Shown here: positions 38,482 through 47,781 of the stretch, one piece after another
How positions within the stretch are numbered: position 1 is the first letter of the stretch
Layout: each line of letters begins with the position of its first letter
From: Cyanobium sp. NIES-981
GTDB lineage: Bacteria > Cyanobacteriota > Cyanobacteriia > PCC-6307 > Cyanobiaceae
Direction: 5' to 3'
Assembly (NCBI GenBank): GCA_945896675.1
Contig: CAMDEM010000009.1
Coordinates: 1-64,000, forward strand
Length of the DNA: 64,000 nucleotides
Translations under genes and position numbers: made by a program
Notes under the pieces: model-generated
Told to the model about the DNA's origin: nothing
What the model saw: the letters and a program-made list of their open reading frames with translations, nothing else
Database searches by the model: none

Positions 38482-39531
38482 ATGAAGATCCTGTTCTGGG
38501 GCACCCCTGCCTATGCCGTAGCCAGCCTGAATGCGCTGGTGGAAGCTGGCCACGAACTCGTGGGGGTGGTGAGCCAACCGGATCGGCGCCGGGGACGGGG
38601 CAAGGAGCTGGTCCCCTCCCCCGTCAAAGCCCGGGCCCTGGAACTGGGGGTACCGGTGTTCACCCCGGAGCGGATCCGCAAGGATCTCGCCTGCCAAGAG
38701 CAACTCGCAGCCCTTGGAGCTGATGCCTACGTGGTGGTTGCCTTTGGCCAAATCCTGCCCCCAGCGATCCTGGCCCAACCCCCCTTGGGCTGCTGGAACG
38801 GCCATGGCTCCCTGCTGCCCCGCTGGCGGGGGGCGGGCCCAATCCAGTGGTGTTTGCTGGAAGGTGATAGCCAAACAGGCGTGGGGGTGATGGCCATGGA
38901 AGAGGGCCTCGACACCGGCCCGGTGCTGCTGGAGCGCAGCCTGCCCATTGGTCTTCTGGACAACGCCCACCACCTGGGCCAAAGCCTCGCAAACCTCACC
39001 GGATCCCTGCTGGTGGAAGCCTTGCCCGTAATTAAACAAGCTGGGCCAGGGAGCCAGGCGGAACGCTGGGCCCGCCTGGGGCTCCAGAGCCAAAATTCGC
39101 AAGGCATGACCTATGCCCGCCAGCTGCTCAAAGACGACTTTCTGCTCGACTGGAGCCAAAGCGGCTTGTCCCTGCACCGCAAGGTGATGGGCCTCTATCC
39201 CGGGGCCCACAGCCCCTGGGCCGGCAAGCGGCTCAAGCTCTTGGCCACCGAACCCCTGGTTCAGCGGCTCCGCGACCAACTCAGCCCGGAAGCCAGGCCC
39301 TTGGCCGATCAATGGGGCCTGGATCCAAATGCGGGCGTTTCCCCGCAACCGGATCCGAACAGACCTGCCCCGGGCACGGTGTTAGCCATCGAGCCGGGCG
39401 TTGGTTTGGTCATCGCCACCGGTGGCTGCCCCCTGCTGCTTCGCTCCGGTCAATTGGAGGGCAAGGCTTCGGCTATAGGCCAATCGCTGATCCAACAACT
39501 GGCTGCATCCCCCGGCCAACAATTTGGCTGA
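38482..39531 (+). CDS. fmt: methionyl-tRNA formyltransferase
   Basis: Fmt formylates initiator Met-tRNA. The 349 residues start ILFWGTPAYAVASLNALVEAGHEL and contain the catalytic NGHGSLLPRWRGAGPIQW region (Asn, His) and EEGLDTGPVLLE. The C-terminal OB-like domain covers about residues 215-345. The second domain is slightly long because of an insert around DPNAGVSPQPDPNRP. It is 21 bases after tldE. Confidence 0.95.
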   Translation: MKILFWGTPAYAVASLNALVEAGHELVGVVSQPDRRRGRGKELVPSPVKARALELGVPVFTPERIRKDLACQEQLAALGADAYVVVAFGQILPPAILAQPPLGCWNGHGSLLPRWRGAGPIQWCLLEGDSQTGVGVMAMEEGLDTGPVLLERSLPIGLLDNAHHLGQSLANLTGSLLVEALPVIKQAGPGSQAERWARLGLQSQNSQGMTYARQLLKDDFLLDWSQSGLSLHRKVMGLYPGAHSPWAGKRLKLLATEPLVQRLRDQLSPEARPLADQWGLDPNAGVSPQPDPNRPAPGTVLAIEPGVGLVIATGGCPLLLRSGQLEGKASAIGQSLIQQLAASPGQQFG

Positions 39532-39614
39532 AAGGGCTTTGATGAGCACTTACCCACTTGCATGCCCCCGCCGGTCCCGGCTAGAGCAAGACAAACACCG
39601 ATGTAGGGGCAGCC

Positions 39615-39842
39615 ATGGTCAGCGACCTGTCTTTTGTGAATGAAGCCGGAAACGGTTGTGTGATTTACAGGGAAACCACCGGTTCTTACGTTGTGGGCCT
39701 CCGAAGAAAGCCCACCCAGCGGCGCAAGGTCCCCACCCTGGCCTGCGCCTATGCCACTTGCCAGGACTTGGGGGCAGAAGCTCCAATTAATGGTGCCCCC
39801 ACGGGTGGGGCTTGCGGCGACACCATCAGCAGCCAGGACTAA
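39615..39842 (+). CDS. small hypothetical protein
   Basis: 75 residues (NEAGNGCVIYRETTGSYVVGLRRKP is its most structured part; it is otherwise polar with five cysteines). A strong ribosome binding site AGGGG sits 5 bases before ATG 39615, which argues for translation. I do not recognise a family. Its 3' end overlaps the convergent small gene on the minus strand by 17 bases. Confidence 0.5.
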   Translation: MVSDLSFVNEAGNGCVIYRETTGSYVVGLRRKPTQRRKVPTLACAYATCQDLGAEAPINGAPTGGACGDTISSQD

Positions 39843-40032
39843 CAGGCTGTTTTTCTAAGACCACCTTGCGGTGTAGGGCATGCAAGCCCTCCAGCTGGTT
39901 GTGCACGGACACCAGCTGGTCGCGGATGTGCTGGCTGTTATCAAGACGGTCGAGGGCGAGGAGCATCGACTCAATCTGGCTCTTGCAACTGATCAGCACA
40001 CGGCACTCGGATGATCCGGGCTCGTAGGGCAT
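39826..40032 (-). CDS. small hypothetical protein, helical
   Basis: 68 residues from ATG 40032 (the track's longer start would add unlikely sequence). The core CRVLISCKSQIESMLLALDRLDNSQHIRDQLVSVH is amphipathic and likely forms a helical hairpin or coiled coil. No family is recognised and no clear ribosome binding site is seen. The call rests on protein-like composition and the lack of another gene in the gap. The 100 bases between this and the helicase end show nothing else. Confidence 0.45.
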   Translation of the reverse strand: MPYEPGSSECRVLISCKSQIESMLLALDRLDNSQHIRDQLVSVHNQLEGLHALHRKVVLEKQPVSPGC

Positions 40033-40134
40033 TCTCGTCGGGCGGGAACACCCATCTGAGCCCAGCAACCGCAAAGCCACTGTGTGCGTCGCTGCAGTTC
40101 TCGCCGTTAGGGGCCACCCCAAGTGGAATGGCTC

Positions 40135-41391
40135 CTAGCGACCACCGGAGGGACGACGTCCGGTCCGTTTCGGCGCAGATTGGCCCGCACCGGGATGGCT
40201 GCTGCGGCCGCGCGCTCCCGAGGTCGGACGACGGCCCTTGCCCCGACCGCCACTCAGATCGAGGGGGGCAGCCTTGAGAACCTTGGGTTCGAAGCCGACA
40301 ACCTCCTGGCGGGGTAAGGGATTGCCGATCAGGCGCTCAATCGCCCGAAGCAGCTCAACTTCTTCTGCCGCCACAAGGGAAATGGCGTGGCCATTGTGGC
40401 CGGCCCGACCCGTGCGGCCGATCCGGTGCACATAATCTTCAGCCTGGTTGGGTAGATCCAGGTTGACCACGTGGGGCAACTGGTGGATATCGATACCGCG
40501 GGCCGCCAGATCGGTGGCCACCAGCACCCGCAGGGCGCCGCTCTTGAAATCGGAGAGGGCCCGGGTACGGGCGCCCTGGCTCTTATTGCCGTGGATGGCA
40601 GATGCCGCCATCCCTTCCTTGGTGAGGCGTTCGGCCATGCGATTGGCCCCGTGCTTGGTGCGGGAAAACACCAGCACCTGCTGCCAGTCGTTGACCCGTA
40701 TCAGGTGGCTCAGCAGATCGGGCTTGCGGTCCATATCGCAGGGGTGCAACAGGTGCTCCACCGTGGGGGCCGCCCGGTTTTCAGGGGTGGCCTGGAGCTG
40801 CACCGGTTCGTGCAACAGGCCAGTGGCGAGCCGGCGAATATCCCCCGAGAAGGTGGCTGAGAACAGCAGGTTTTGGCGCTTGGGGGGCATCAACGCCAGG
40901 ATTTTCTGGATGTCGCGGATGAAACCCATATCGAGCATGCGATCGGCCTCATCGAGCACCAAGATCTCAACCCGATCCAGGCGCAGGGCCTTTTGTTGAT
41001 GGAGGTCCATCAACCGGCCTGGGGTGGCCACCAGGATGTCGGTTCCCCGCTGGAGGCGGGTGATCTGGGGGTTGATCTTCACCCCACCGAAGACCACGTC
41101 ACTACGCATGTCGAGGTAATGGCCATAGGCCTTGACGCTCTCGGCGACCTGGGCAGCCAATTCCCTGGTGGGGGTGAGCACCAACGCCCGCACAATCCCG
41201 GCGCGGGCAGGGGGCCCATGGCGAAGCCGCTCAAGCATCGGCAGAGTGAAGCCAGCGGTTTTGCCGGTGCCCGTTTGGGCGGCAGCCATCACATCGTGGC
41301 CGGCCAGAACAGCAGGTATGCACTGGCCCTGGATTGGAGAGGGCTTGGTGTAGCCCTTCTCGGCTACGGCCTTAAGAATCGGTTCCCCCAA
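40135..41391 (-). CDS. DEAD-box RNA helicase, RhlE-like
   Basis: ATP-dependent RNA helicase that remodels RNA structure, often in ribosome assembly, RNA decay or cold response. From TTG 41391 there are 418 residues: Q motif region GYTKPSPIQ, Walker [28 protein letters not shown] ([10 protein letters not shown]), SAT (FSATFS), and motif [12 protein letters not shown], then an Arg/Gly-rich tail ([17 protein letters not shown]). Homology appears to continue upstream of the TTG ([12 protein letters not shown]), where only an ATT near 41439 is well placed after a strong GGAGG. See findings. Confidence 0.92.
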   Translation of the reverse strand: MGEPILKAVAEKGYTKPSPIQGQCIPAVLAGHDVMAAAQTGTGKTAGFTLPMLERLRHGPPARAGIVRALVLTPTRELAAQVAESVKAYGHYLDMRSDVVFGGVKINPQITRLQRGTDILVATPGRLMDLHQQKALRLDRVEILVLDEADRMLDMGFIRDIQKILALMPPKRQNLLFSATFSGDIRRLATGLLHEPVQLQATPENRAAPTVEHLLHPCDMDRKPDLLSHLIRVNDWQQVLVFSRTKHGANRMAERLTKEGMAASAIHGNKSQGARTRALSDFKSGALRVLVATDLAARGIDIHQLPHVVNLDLPNQAEDYVHRIGRTGRAGHNGHAISLVAAEEVELLRAIERLIGNPLPRQEVVGFEPKVLKAAPLDLSGGRGKGRRPTSGARGRSSHPGAGQSAPKRTGRRPSGGR

Positions 41392-41445
41392 CCCGAGGGA
41401 GGCGAAATCAGGAACGGCTTGCGAAATCGCGTTAACAATCAGATC

Positions 41446-41450
41446 CCTCC
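41446..41450 (-). promoter_or_regulatory. strong Shine-Dalgarno before the helicase frame
   Basis: On the minus strand GGAGG is followed after 6 bases by ATT GTT AAC in the helicase frame. No ATG, GTG or TTG is in frame nearby, so this site suggests a start at ATT 41439-41437, giving about 16 extra residues. The alternative TTG at 41391 has no comparable site. Confidence 0.5.
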
Positions 41451-41504
41451 ACCCTAGGGGCCACCGAGATCCAGGCCCTCCGGTGACCGATCAAGAACCG
41501 TGGA

Positions 41505-41861
41505 TCAAGCTCCAGCCTGCAACTTGAAGTGGGCACAGCGCTCGCAGGGGCCATCGGGCAGGACAGCACAGCGCAGCAAGGGGCTGCGGGCATTGAAGTG
41601 GCAACTTGGATCACCAATGACCCATTGGTTGCTCCACCAGCGGGCGTCATTGGGTTGGGCCTGGGCCTTTACTTGCAAGGCAACGGAAGCGAGCGTGTAG
41701 ATGCCATCAGTCAGTTTGTAGCGGTGGCTCCGCTGCAACACCAAGTAACTCTGGTTCTCAACGATGAACCAGCGTCCCGGCTGGGGCACATCGGCCAGGG
41801 CCTCCACGTCGAAGGTTGTCAGCAGCGAGTCGTTGCCGCTCTGGCGCAACTCAATCCGCAT
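41505..41861 (-). CDS. DUF6464 family protein
   Basis: A 118-residue protein matching a cyanobacterial family of unknown role: VPQPGRWFIVENQSYLVLQRSHRYKL near the middle, WVIGDPSCHFNARSPLLRCAV and a C-terminal CERCAHF. The conserved cysteines may bind metal. Its ATG overlaps the upstream terC stop by one base (TGATG on the minus strand), so both are likely cotranscribed. Confidence 0.75.
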   Translation of the reverse strand: MRIELRQSGNDSLLTTFDVEALADVPQPGRWFIVENQSYLVLQRSHRYKLTDGIYTLASVALQVKAQAQPNDARWWSNQWVIGDPSCHFNARSPLLRCAVLPDGPCERCAHFKLQAGA

Positions 41862-42736
41862 CAGCCTCGGGCACTATCGGGGATCTTGGCTGCCCCAAGG
41901 GGATTGCGCTTCGAGAAGCCCCAAGCAAACAGAACAGCAACTAGCAGCAACAACGACCATTCCGGCAGATCGAAATCAGGAACGAACAGCCGCAACAGCA
42001 GCCTGAAACCGACAAAGCCAACCGCCAAGTAACCAGCGGTTTCCAGGTGTTGGTACTGCTCAAGCCAGCGGATAAACAGTTCTGCCGTTAAGCGCAGGGC
42101 GACCACCCCGACCACCCCTCCGGCCATCACGAGCAACAACCGATCGGTCACCGCCACAGCTGCCGCCACACTGTCGAGGGAGAAGGCCAAATCGGTGAGG
42201 GCCAAGGTGATCACCACCGAAGACAGACCCTTGGAGGCAGCAACCAGGCCCCCTGGGGCTGGGGTCCCAATCCCATCTGGCCCAGGCTCCAGTTCGGCCA
42301 TCGATCTGAGATCGGCTCCTGTATTCAGATCGGCTGGAGCCATCCCATCCTCTGGAGCACTCAGTTCCACCGGCGAGGAAGCCGACACCTTGATCAGGTG
42401 ACTGCCACACAGCCAAAACAAATAGCCGGCAGCCAGGAGCTGCAGGGGCCAGAAGTTCAAGACCCACTGGGCCGCCACGATCAAAGCGAGGCGAAAAACC
42501 AGGGCGAGGGCCAGGCCCAGATTGAGGGCCTGGCGCTGACTAGCCGGATCTTCGAGGCCGCGGGCGATGGCGGCAAGCGCAATGGCATTGTCGGCCGAAA
42601 GGACAATCTCAAGCGCGACGAGCAAGGGGAGGAGCACCAGCACCTCGGCCCATTGATCGGCTTGCTGAAGCAGGGGTGTTAGCGATTGGATCGACTCCGC
42701 TTCCAAAATGCTGCAGCGGGCCTGGGGAGGGTCCAC
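41861..42736 (-). CDS. terC: TerC family integral membrane protein
   Basis: The 291 residues form about seven membrane segments with the TerC acidic motifs ALEIVLSADNAIALA near residue 42 and LTDLAFSLDSVAAAVAV near 180, which place conserved Asp residues in the membrane. TerC proteins are linked to tellurite resistance, to Mn efflux in some bacteria, and to thylakoid protein insertion in plants. A hydrophilic loop of about 45 residues rich in Pro, Ser and Glu separates the two halves. The start is a GTG at 42736; a later in-frame TTG (about residue 12) is possible. Divergent from the next gene. Confidence 0.88.
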   Translation of the reverse strand: MDPPQARCSILEAESIQSLTPLLQQADQWAEVLVLLPLLVALEIVLSADNAIALAAIARGLEDPASQRQALNLGLALALVFRLALIVAAQWVLNFWPLQLLAAGYLFWLCGSHLIKVSASSPVELSAPEDGMAPADLNTGADLRSMAELEPGPDGIGTPAPGGLVAASKGLSSVVITLALTDLAFSLDSVAAAVAVTDRLLLVMAGGVVGVVALRLTAELFIRWLEQYQHLETAGYLAVGFVGFRLLLRLFVPDFDLPEWSLLLLVAVLFAWGFSKRNPLGAAKIPDSARG

Positions 42737-42772
42737 TCTAGGAAGTCCGTTGGCTCGAGGAGCCCACTAGCC

Positions 42773-43576
42773 ATGCAGCTCGAGGCCCAGTTGGTGCATG
42801 CCGAACCCGGCAAGCGGGTGGTTCAGGTGCGGGCGTTGGCCAACGACCAATGCCTGGGCAGTGCCCTTGGGGAAGCCCCAACGGCCGAAGAAGCGGAAGA
42901 TCGAGCCAGCACGAGGCTCTTGACCAGGCTTACAGCCGAGCCAGAACCAATTCCCCAGCCCCCTAGCCAGCCCCAGGCCAGGCCCCAACCGCTCAGCGAT
43001 CCCCAGACAAAGACCCAAAGCCAGGCAGCATCCCCGAAAACGGACAAGACCCACCTCCCCGCAGCGATCCCCAGCCAAGCCCCATCAGCTGAAGTAACTA
43101 CTGCTTCAGGTGAAGCGCTCAACAACACCGAACCCAAACTGCCTCCGTTTCAAAAGCTGGAACCTCCGTCAGAGGAGCAGGGGAGTGAGCCCGAGGATTG
43201 GAGTAGCGAACTGGCGGGCCTAGACCTGCAACTGCAACGGTTGGGTTGGAGCCGGGACGAGGAAGCGATCTATCTGGAAAGAGCTTTTCACCATCCCAGC
43301 CGAAACCGCCTCACCAGCTACGTAGACCTCGTCGCCTATCTCAAAGCCCTTGAGGCCCTCAGTCCAGGGGCCAATCCTGGTAACGCTCCGGTACCCCTGC
43401 GCCGCAGAGACCTGCTCAGCCAATGCGACCAATTACTCGGTCAATTGCAATGGGATGCATCGCGGGGTAGAAGCTACCTCGATCAACATTTCAGCCTTTC
43501 AAGTCGTCAGCAACTGAACGACACCCAATTGCTTCAGTTCAACATGCTTCTCGAGGGAGAACTGATGGGCGTCTAA
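42773..43576 (+). CDS. conserved hypothetical protein with internal repeat
   Basis: 267 residues from ATG 42773; the track extends too far upstream. Three parts are visible: an N-terminal 55-residue small alpha/beta unit (KRVVQVRALANDQCLGSALGE, EDRASTRLLTRL) that looks like a double-stranded-RNA-binding-like or ribosome-associated fold, a 90-residue Pro/Gln/Ser-rich linker, and two related 50-residue helical repeats at about 160-210 and 220-265. I do not know the family. It lies just before mfd. Confidence 0.65.
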   Translation: MQLEAQLVHAEPGKRVVQVRALANDQCLGSALGEAPTAEEAEDRASTRLLTRLTAEPEPIPQPPSQPQARPQPLSDPQTKTQSQAASPKTDKTHLPAAIPSQAPSAEVTTASGEALNNTEPKLPPFQKLEPPSEEQGSEPEDWSSELAGLDLQLQRLGWSRDEEAIYLERAFHHPSRNRLTSYVDLVAYLKALEALSPGANPGNAPVPLRRRDLLSQCDQLLGQLQWDASRGRSYLDQHFSLSSRQQLNDTQLLQFNMLLEGELMGV

Positions 43577-43705
43577 ACCCACAACCATTAGGTCGTGGCA
43601 CCGACAGCTCGGGCAATCAACACGGTCAGTAGCAACACGCGGGCAAGCCCAACCCTGCCTGCGAACCCCAGTTGCGAAGATCAAGGCATCTTTCATCGCC
43701 CTCCA

Positions 43706-46700
43706 ATGCCCCTCTCCCCCCTGGTGCGCCAGCTGCAGCAGGTGCCCCTCACGGGGGAGGTGCTGGAACGCAGCCTGCGTCCTGATCGACTGCGGCTCAG
43801 CGGAGCTGGACGGGGTGCCCGGGCGCTGATCAGCAGTGCCCTAGCCCGATCGGCGGGGGCTCCCCTGCTGGTGATCGTGCCCACTCTGGAAGAAGCGGGC
43901 CGCTGGGCATCCCTGCTGGAGTTGATGGGGTGGAGCAGCTGTCAGCTGTATCCCACCAGCGAAGGTTCGCCCTACGAACCCCTCGATCCCACCAGTGAGA
44001 TCACCTGGGGTCAGCTGCAGGTGCTCAGCGAATGGATGGATGCCCCAGGAAAAGGGGATTGCGCAGAGACCTCCAAGGGTTTGGCGGTGGTTGCCACCGA
44101 ACGGGCCCTCCAACCTCACCTGCCTCCGCCTGCGGCCCTGGCCGCCCAATGCTTCAGCTTGCGCAAGGGGGATGTGCTCGATCTTGAGCAACTCGCCGCC
44201 ACCCTCACCCGCCTCGGCTACGAACGGGTCTCAACGATTGAGCAGGAGGGCAGCTGGAGCCGCCGCGGCGACATCGTCGATGTGTTTCCCGTAAGCGCAG
44301 AGCTGCCCGTGCGGCTCGAGCTTTTTGGCGACGAGCTGGAGAAACTGCGGGAATTCGATCCCGCCAGCCAGCGCTCCCTCGACGCCATTGAGGTGATGCG
44401 CCTCACCCCCACCGGCTATGCACCCCTGATCGCCGATATCCTGCGCGACACCATGCCCGATGGGCTCGAGGATCTCCTGGGGCCCAAAACCACCGATGAG
44501 CTGCTCGAAGGCGGTACCCCGGAGGGGATGCGGCGCCTGATGGGGCTGGCCTGGAGCCAGCCCGCTTCCCTACTCGATTACCTCCCCGCCAACACCCTGA
44601 TTGCGGTGGATGAAAGGCGCCATTGCCTCGCCCATGGCCAGCAGTGGTTCGACCATGCCCAAGACCACGGCGCCGACTTAGCCAGCGAGCACCCCCAGCT
44701 GCCCATCACCCTGCACCGGGATCCCCAAACAGCCATCGATCAACTCGAGGCCTTTGGCGGTTTTGACCTGGCCGAGCTGTTTGAAACGGACAGCCATCCC
44801 AACAGCTTTGATCTGGCCAGCCGCTCCGTGCCGGCCTACCCCAATGCCTTCGGAAAGCTCGCCGGCCTGGTGAAGGGCTTTACCGCTAAGAAAGCCAGGG
44901 TTTGGCTGCTCTCAGCCCAGCCGAGCCGGGCCGTGGCCCTGCTGGAAGAGCACGACTGCATCACCCGGTTTGTGCCAAACCCGGCCGATACACCGGCCAT
45001 TGAGCGCCTGATCGAACAGAACACCCCCGTGGCCCTGAAGACCAGGGGGACTGCCGAGCTGGAAGGGCTGCAGCTACCAACCTGGAAGTTGGTGCTGATT
45101 ACGGATCGGGAATTTTTCGGCCAGCACTCCCTGGCCGCCACGGGCTACGTGCGGCGCCGCCGCAAGGCCGCCAGCCGCACGGTGGATCCCAACAAAATGC
45201 AGCCCGGCGATTTTGTGGTGCACCGCAACCACGGTGTGGGCAAATTCCTCAAACTCGAAAAGCTGGCCATCAGCGGGGAATCGCGCGATTACCTGGTGGT
45301 GCAATACGCCGATGGTCTGCTGCGGGTAGCGGCCGACCAACTGGGCAGCCTGGGGCGCTTCCGGGCCACCACCGATGCCCCGCCCGAGCTCAATCGGATG
45401 GGGGGCACGGCCTGGACCAAGGCCAAAGAACGGGCCCAAAAGGCCATCCGCAGGGTGGCGATGGACCTGGTCAAGCTCTATGCCGAGCGGCACCAGGCGC
45501 CTGGCTTTGCCTTCCCCCCCGACGGACCCTGGCAAAACGAGCTGGAAGACTCCTTCCCCTACGAACCCACCCCCGACCAGCTCAAGGCCATCATCGAGGT
45601 GAAGCGCGACATGGAACGGGACCAGCCCATGGACCGGCTGGTGTGTGGCGATGTGGGCTTTGGTAAGACGGAGGTGGCAATCCGCGCCGTGTTTAAGGCG
45701 GTGACGGCAGGCAAACAGGTGGCGATGCTTGCCCCCACCACGGTGCTCGCCCAACAGCATTGGCGCACCCTCTCCGAACGCTTTGCCCCCTATCCCCTGA
45801 AAGTGGCCCTGCTTAACCGCTTTCGTACGACGGCCGAGCGCAAATCCATCCTGGCCGGGCTGAAAGCGGGCACCGTGGATGTGGTGGTGGGCACCCACCA
45901 ACTGCTCAGCAAGGACACCAGCTTCGATCAACTGGGCCTGTTGGTGGTGGATGAGGAACAGCGCTTTGGCGTCAACCAAAAGGAAAAGATCAAGGCCCTG
46001 CGCAAGGACGTCGACGTCCTCACCCTGTCAGCCACCCCCATACCGCGCACCCTCTACATGAGTTTGTCGGGCGTGAGGGAAATGAGCCTGATCACCACGC
46101 CACCGCCCCTGCGGCGGCCGATCAAAACCCATCTCTCGGCCCTTGATGAGGAGGCTGTCCGGAGTGCCCTGCGCCAGGAGCTGGATCGGGGCGGCCAGGT
46201 GTTTTATGTGGTCCCCCGGGTGGAGGGCATCGAGGATGTGGCCGGCCAATTGCGGACGATGATCCCCGGGCTCAAATTGCTGGTGGCCCACGGCCAGATG
46301 GCCGAGGGGGAACTGGAGAGCGCCATGGTGGCGTTCAACGCCGGCGAAGCTGATGTGATGCTCTGCACCACCATCGTGGAGAGCGGCCTCGACATCCCCC
46401 GGGTGAACACGATCTTGATCGAGGACGCCCACAAATTCGGCTTGGCCCAGCTCTACCAATTGCGCGGCCGGGTGGGCCGCAGCGGCATCCAGGCCCATGC
46501 CTGGCTGTTCTATCCAGGCAACGCATCGCTCTCAGAAGCGGCCCGCCAACGGCTTAGGGCCATCCAGGAATTCGCCCAACTCGGCAGCGGCTATCAGCTC
46601 GCCATGCGCGACATGGAGATCCGCGGCGTGGGCAATTTGCTGGGGGTGGAGCAAAGCGGCCAGATGGAGGCCATTGGCTTTGACCTTTACATGGAGATGC

Positions 46701-47281
46701 TGCAGGAATCCCTCGCCGAGATCCAGGGTCAAGACATCCCAGCCGTCGAAGACACCCAAATCGACCTGCCCGTGACGGCCTTTATCCCGGGCGATTGGAT
46801 CACCGAAAACGATGAAAAAATCACCGCCTACCGCCAGGCAGCCGATTGCACCTCCAAGGAGAACCTGGTGGAACTGGCCGCTGGCTGGGTCGACCGCTAC
46901 GGCGCCATCCCGGCACCAGTGCAATCACTGCTCCTGCTGATGCAACTCAAGCTGGTGGCCAAGCGCTGCGGCTTCTCGCGAATCAAGCCTGAAAAGCCCA
47001 ACATCGCCTTGGAAACACCGATGGAAGAACCCGCCTTCCGCAACCTGCGCCAGGCCCTTCCCACCCACCTCCATGGCCGCCTGGTCTTCCAGGCCGGATC
47101 GGGTAGCACGGCCAAGGTGCTCGCCAGGGGCCTGGGCATGCTGCCCATGGAAAAGCAGTTGGAGCAGCTGATGGACTGGCTGAATCTGATGGCGGAACAA
47201 ATCCCAGGCTCCGATGGCCTCACCGATGCCCAGCGCATCGAGCAGCTCAAGGCCCAAAACGAAGCGGTCCTGACTGTCTAG
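43706..47281 (+). CDS. mfd: transcription-repair coupling factor
   Basis: Mfd removes stalled RNA polymerase from DNA lesions and recruits UvrA. ATG 43706 gives 1191 residues, in the normal range; the track start 43595 is poorly supported. Order: UvrB-like N-terminal domains, the RNAP-interacting CarD-like domain ([15 protein letters not shown]), the RecG-like helicase with Walker [45 protein letters not shown], and the C-terminal TRCF domain. All motifs look intact. Confidence 0.96.
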   Translation: MPLSPLVRQLQQVPLTGEVLERSLRPDRLRLSGAGRGARALISSALARSAGAPLLVIVPTLEEAGRWASLLELMGWSSCQLYPTSEGSPYEPLDPTSEITWGQLQVLSEWMDAPGKGDCAETSKGLAVVATERALQPHLPPPAALAAQCFSLRKGDVLDLEQLAATLTRLGYERVSTIEQEGSWSRRGDIVDVFPVSAELPVRLELFGDELEKLREFDPASQRSLDAIEVMRLTPTGYAPLIADILRDTMPDGLEDLLGPKTTDELLEGGTPEGMRRLMGLAWSQPASLLDYLPANTLIAVDERRHCLAHGQQWFDHAQDHGADLASEHPQLPITLHRDPQTAIDQLEAFGGFDLAELFETDSHPNSFDLASRSVPAYPNAFGKLAGLVKGFTAKKARVWLLSAQPSRAVALLEEHDCITRFVPNPADTPAIERLIEQNTPVALKTRGTAELEGLQLPTWKLVLITDREFFGQHSLAATGYVRRRRKAASRTVDPNKMQPGDFVVHRNHGVGKFLKLEKLAISGESRDYLVVQYADGLLRVAADQLGSLGRFRATTDAPPELNRMGGTAWTKAKERAQKAIRRVAMDLVKLYAERHQAPGFAFPPDGPWQNELEDSFPYEPTPDQLKAIIEVKRDMERDQPMDRLVCGDVGFGKTEVAIRAVFKAVTAGKQVAMLAPTTVLAQQHWRTLSERFAPYPLKVALLNRFRTTAERKSILAGLKAGTVDVVVGTHQLLSKDTSFDQLGLLVVDEEQRFGVNQKEKIKALRKDVDVLTLSATPIPRTLYMSLSGVREMSLITTPPPLRRPIKTHLSALDEEAVRSALRQELDRGGQVFYVVPRVEGIEDVAGQLRTMIPGLKLLVAHGQMAEGELESAMVAFNAGEADVMLCTTIVESGLDIPRVNTILIEDAHKFGLAQLYQLRGRVGRSGIQAHAWLFYPGNASLSEAARQRLRAIQEFAQLGSGYQLAMRDMEIRGVGNLLGVEQSGQMEAIGFDLYMEMLQESLAEIQGQDIPAVEDTQIDLPVTAFIPGDWITENDEKITAYRQAADCTSKENLVELAAGWVDRYGAIPAPVQSLLLLMQLKLVAKRCGFSRIKPEKPNIALETPMEEPAFRNLRQALPTHLHGRLVFQAGSGSTAKVLARGLGMLPMEKQLEQLMDWLNLMAEQIPGSDGLTDAQRIEQLKAQNEAVLTV

Positions 47282-47359
47282 GGCCCATGAGCGTTGAGAG
47301 GCCCCTCACGGGCGAGCGCAAACCTTCGTTACGATTCTTAGAACGTTGACGGCTGGGCC

Positions 47360-47530
47360 ATGGGTGAACTCCTCGATATCGGCTCGGGTTTCGAATTTGG
47401 CTCCGGCCTGACCTCCGCACTTGTGGGGCTGGTCGGTCTTGTCCTGATGGCAACGATGAACAACCCTGGCAACAACAACGACGACGACGATTCCAGCCCC
47501 GGTGGTGGCCTGATGCAGCCCGTCGCCTAA
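47360..47530 (+). CDS. small single-span membrane protein
   Basis: 56 residues, below the track cut-off, from ATG 47360 to TAA 47530. One hydrophobic span (LTSALVGLVGLVLMATM) follows an acidic N-terminus, and the C-terminus is Asn/Asp-rich (NPGNNNDDDDSSPGGG). It resembles the size class of photosynthetic complex accessory subunits, but I cannot name it. It converges with the DUF6737 gene, overlapping by 4 bases. Confidence 0.5.
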   Translation: MGELLDIGSGFEFGSGLTSALVGLVGLVLMATMNNPGNNNDDDDSSPGGGLMQPVA

Positions 47531-47772
47531 TCAGGCCCTTGGTTCAGTTCAGCTTGGTAGGCCCGCGGCACCACCACCAAAAAGAGCCACCACCACAGCA
47601 AGACCCCCAGGGCCACCGGCGCAGAAATCCACCAGCGGTGTAAGAGCAGCCAGCTGCCAGCCATCGCCATCAGGCCGGTCAGCAGGATGGTCCAGGGCTG
47701 GCACCACCAGGGCTTGCTTTGCCATAGGGAGCCGGAGCTGCTGTCTTCCGTTGCCAAATCAGCCTTAACCAT
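47527..47772 (-). CDS. DUF6737 family membrane protein
   Basis: 81 residues with two membrane spans (WTILLTGLMAMAGSWLLLHRWW and PVALGVLLWWWLFLVVVP) and the conserved-looking WWCQPWTILLTG start. This is a cyanobacterial family without known function. It begins 9 bases after the ctpA stop on the same strand, so a shared transcript is likely. Confidence 0.75.
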   Translation of the reverse strand: MVKADLATEDSSSGSLWQSKPWWCQPWTILLTGLMAMAGSWLLLHRWWISAPVALGVLLWWWLFLVVVPRAYQAELNQGPD

Positions 47773-47781
47773 CCAGTCCCC

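Noticed and set aside
37915-39348. 477-residue - strand ORF
   Set aside because: Antisense to tldE and fmt, which are intact and well recognised.
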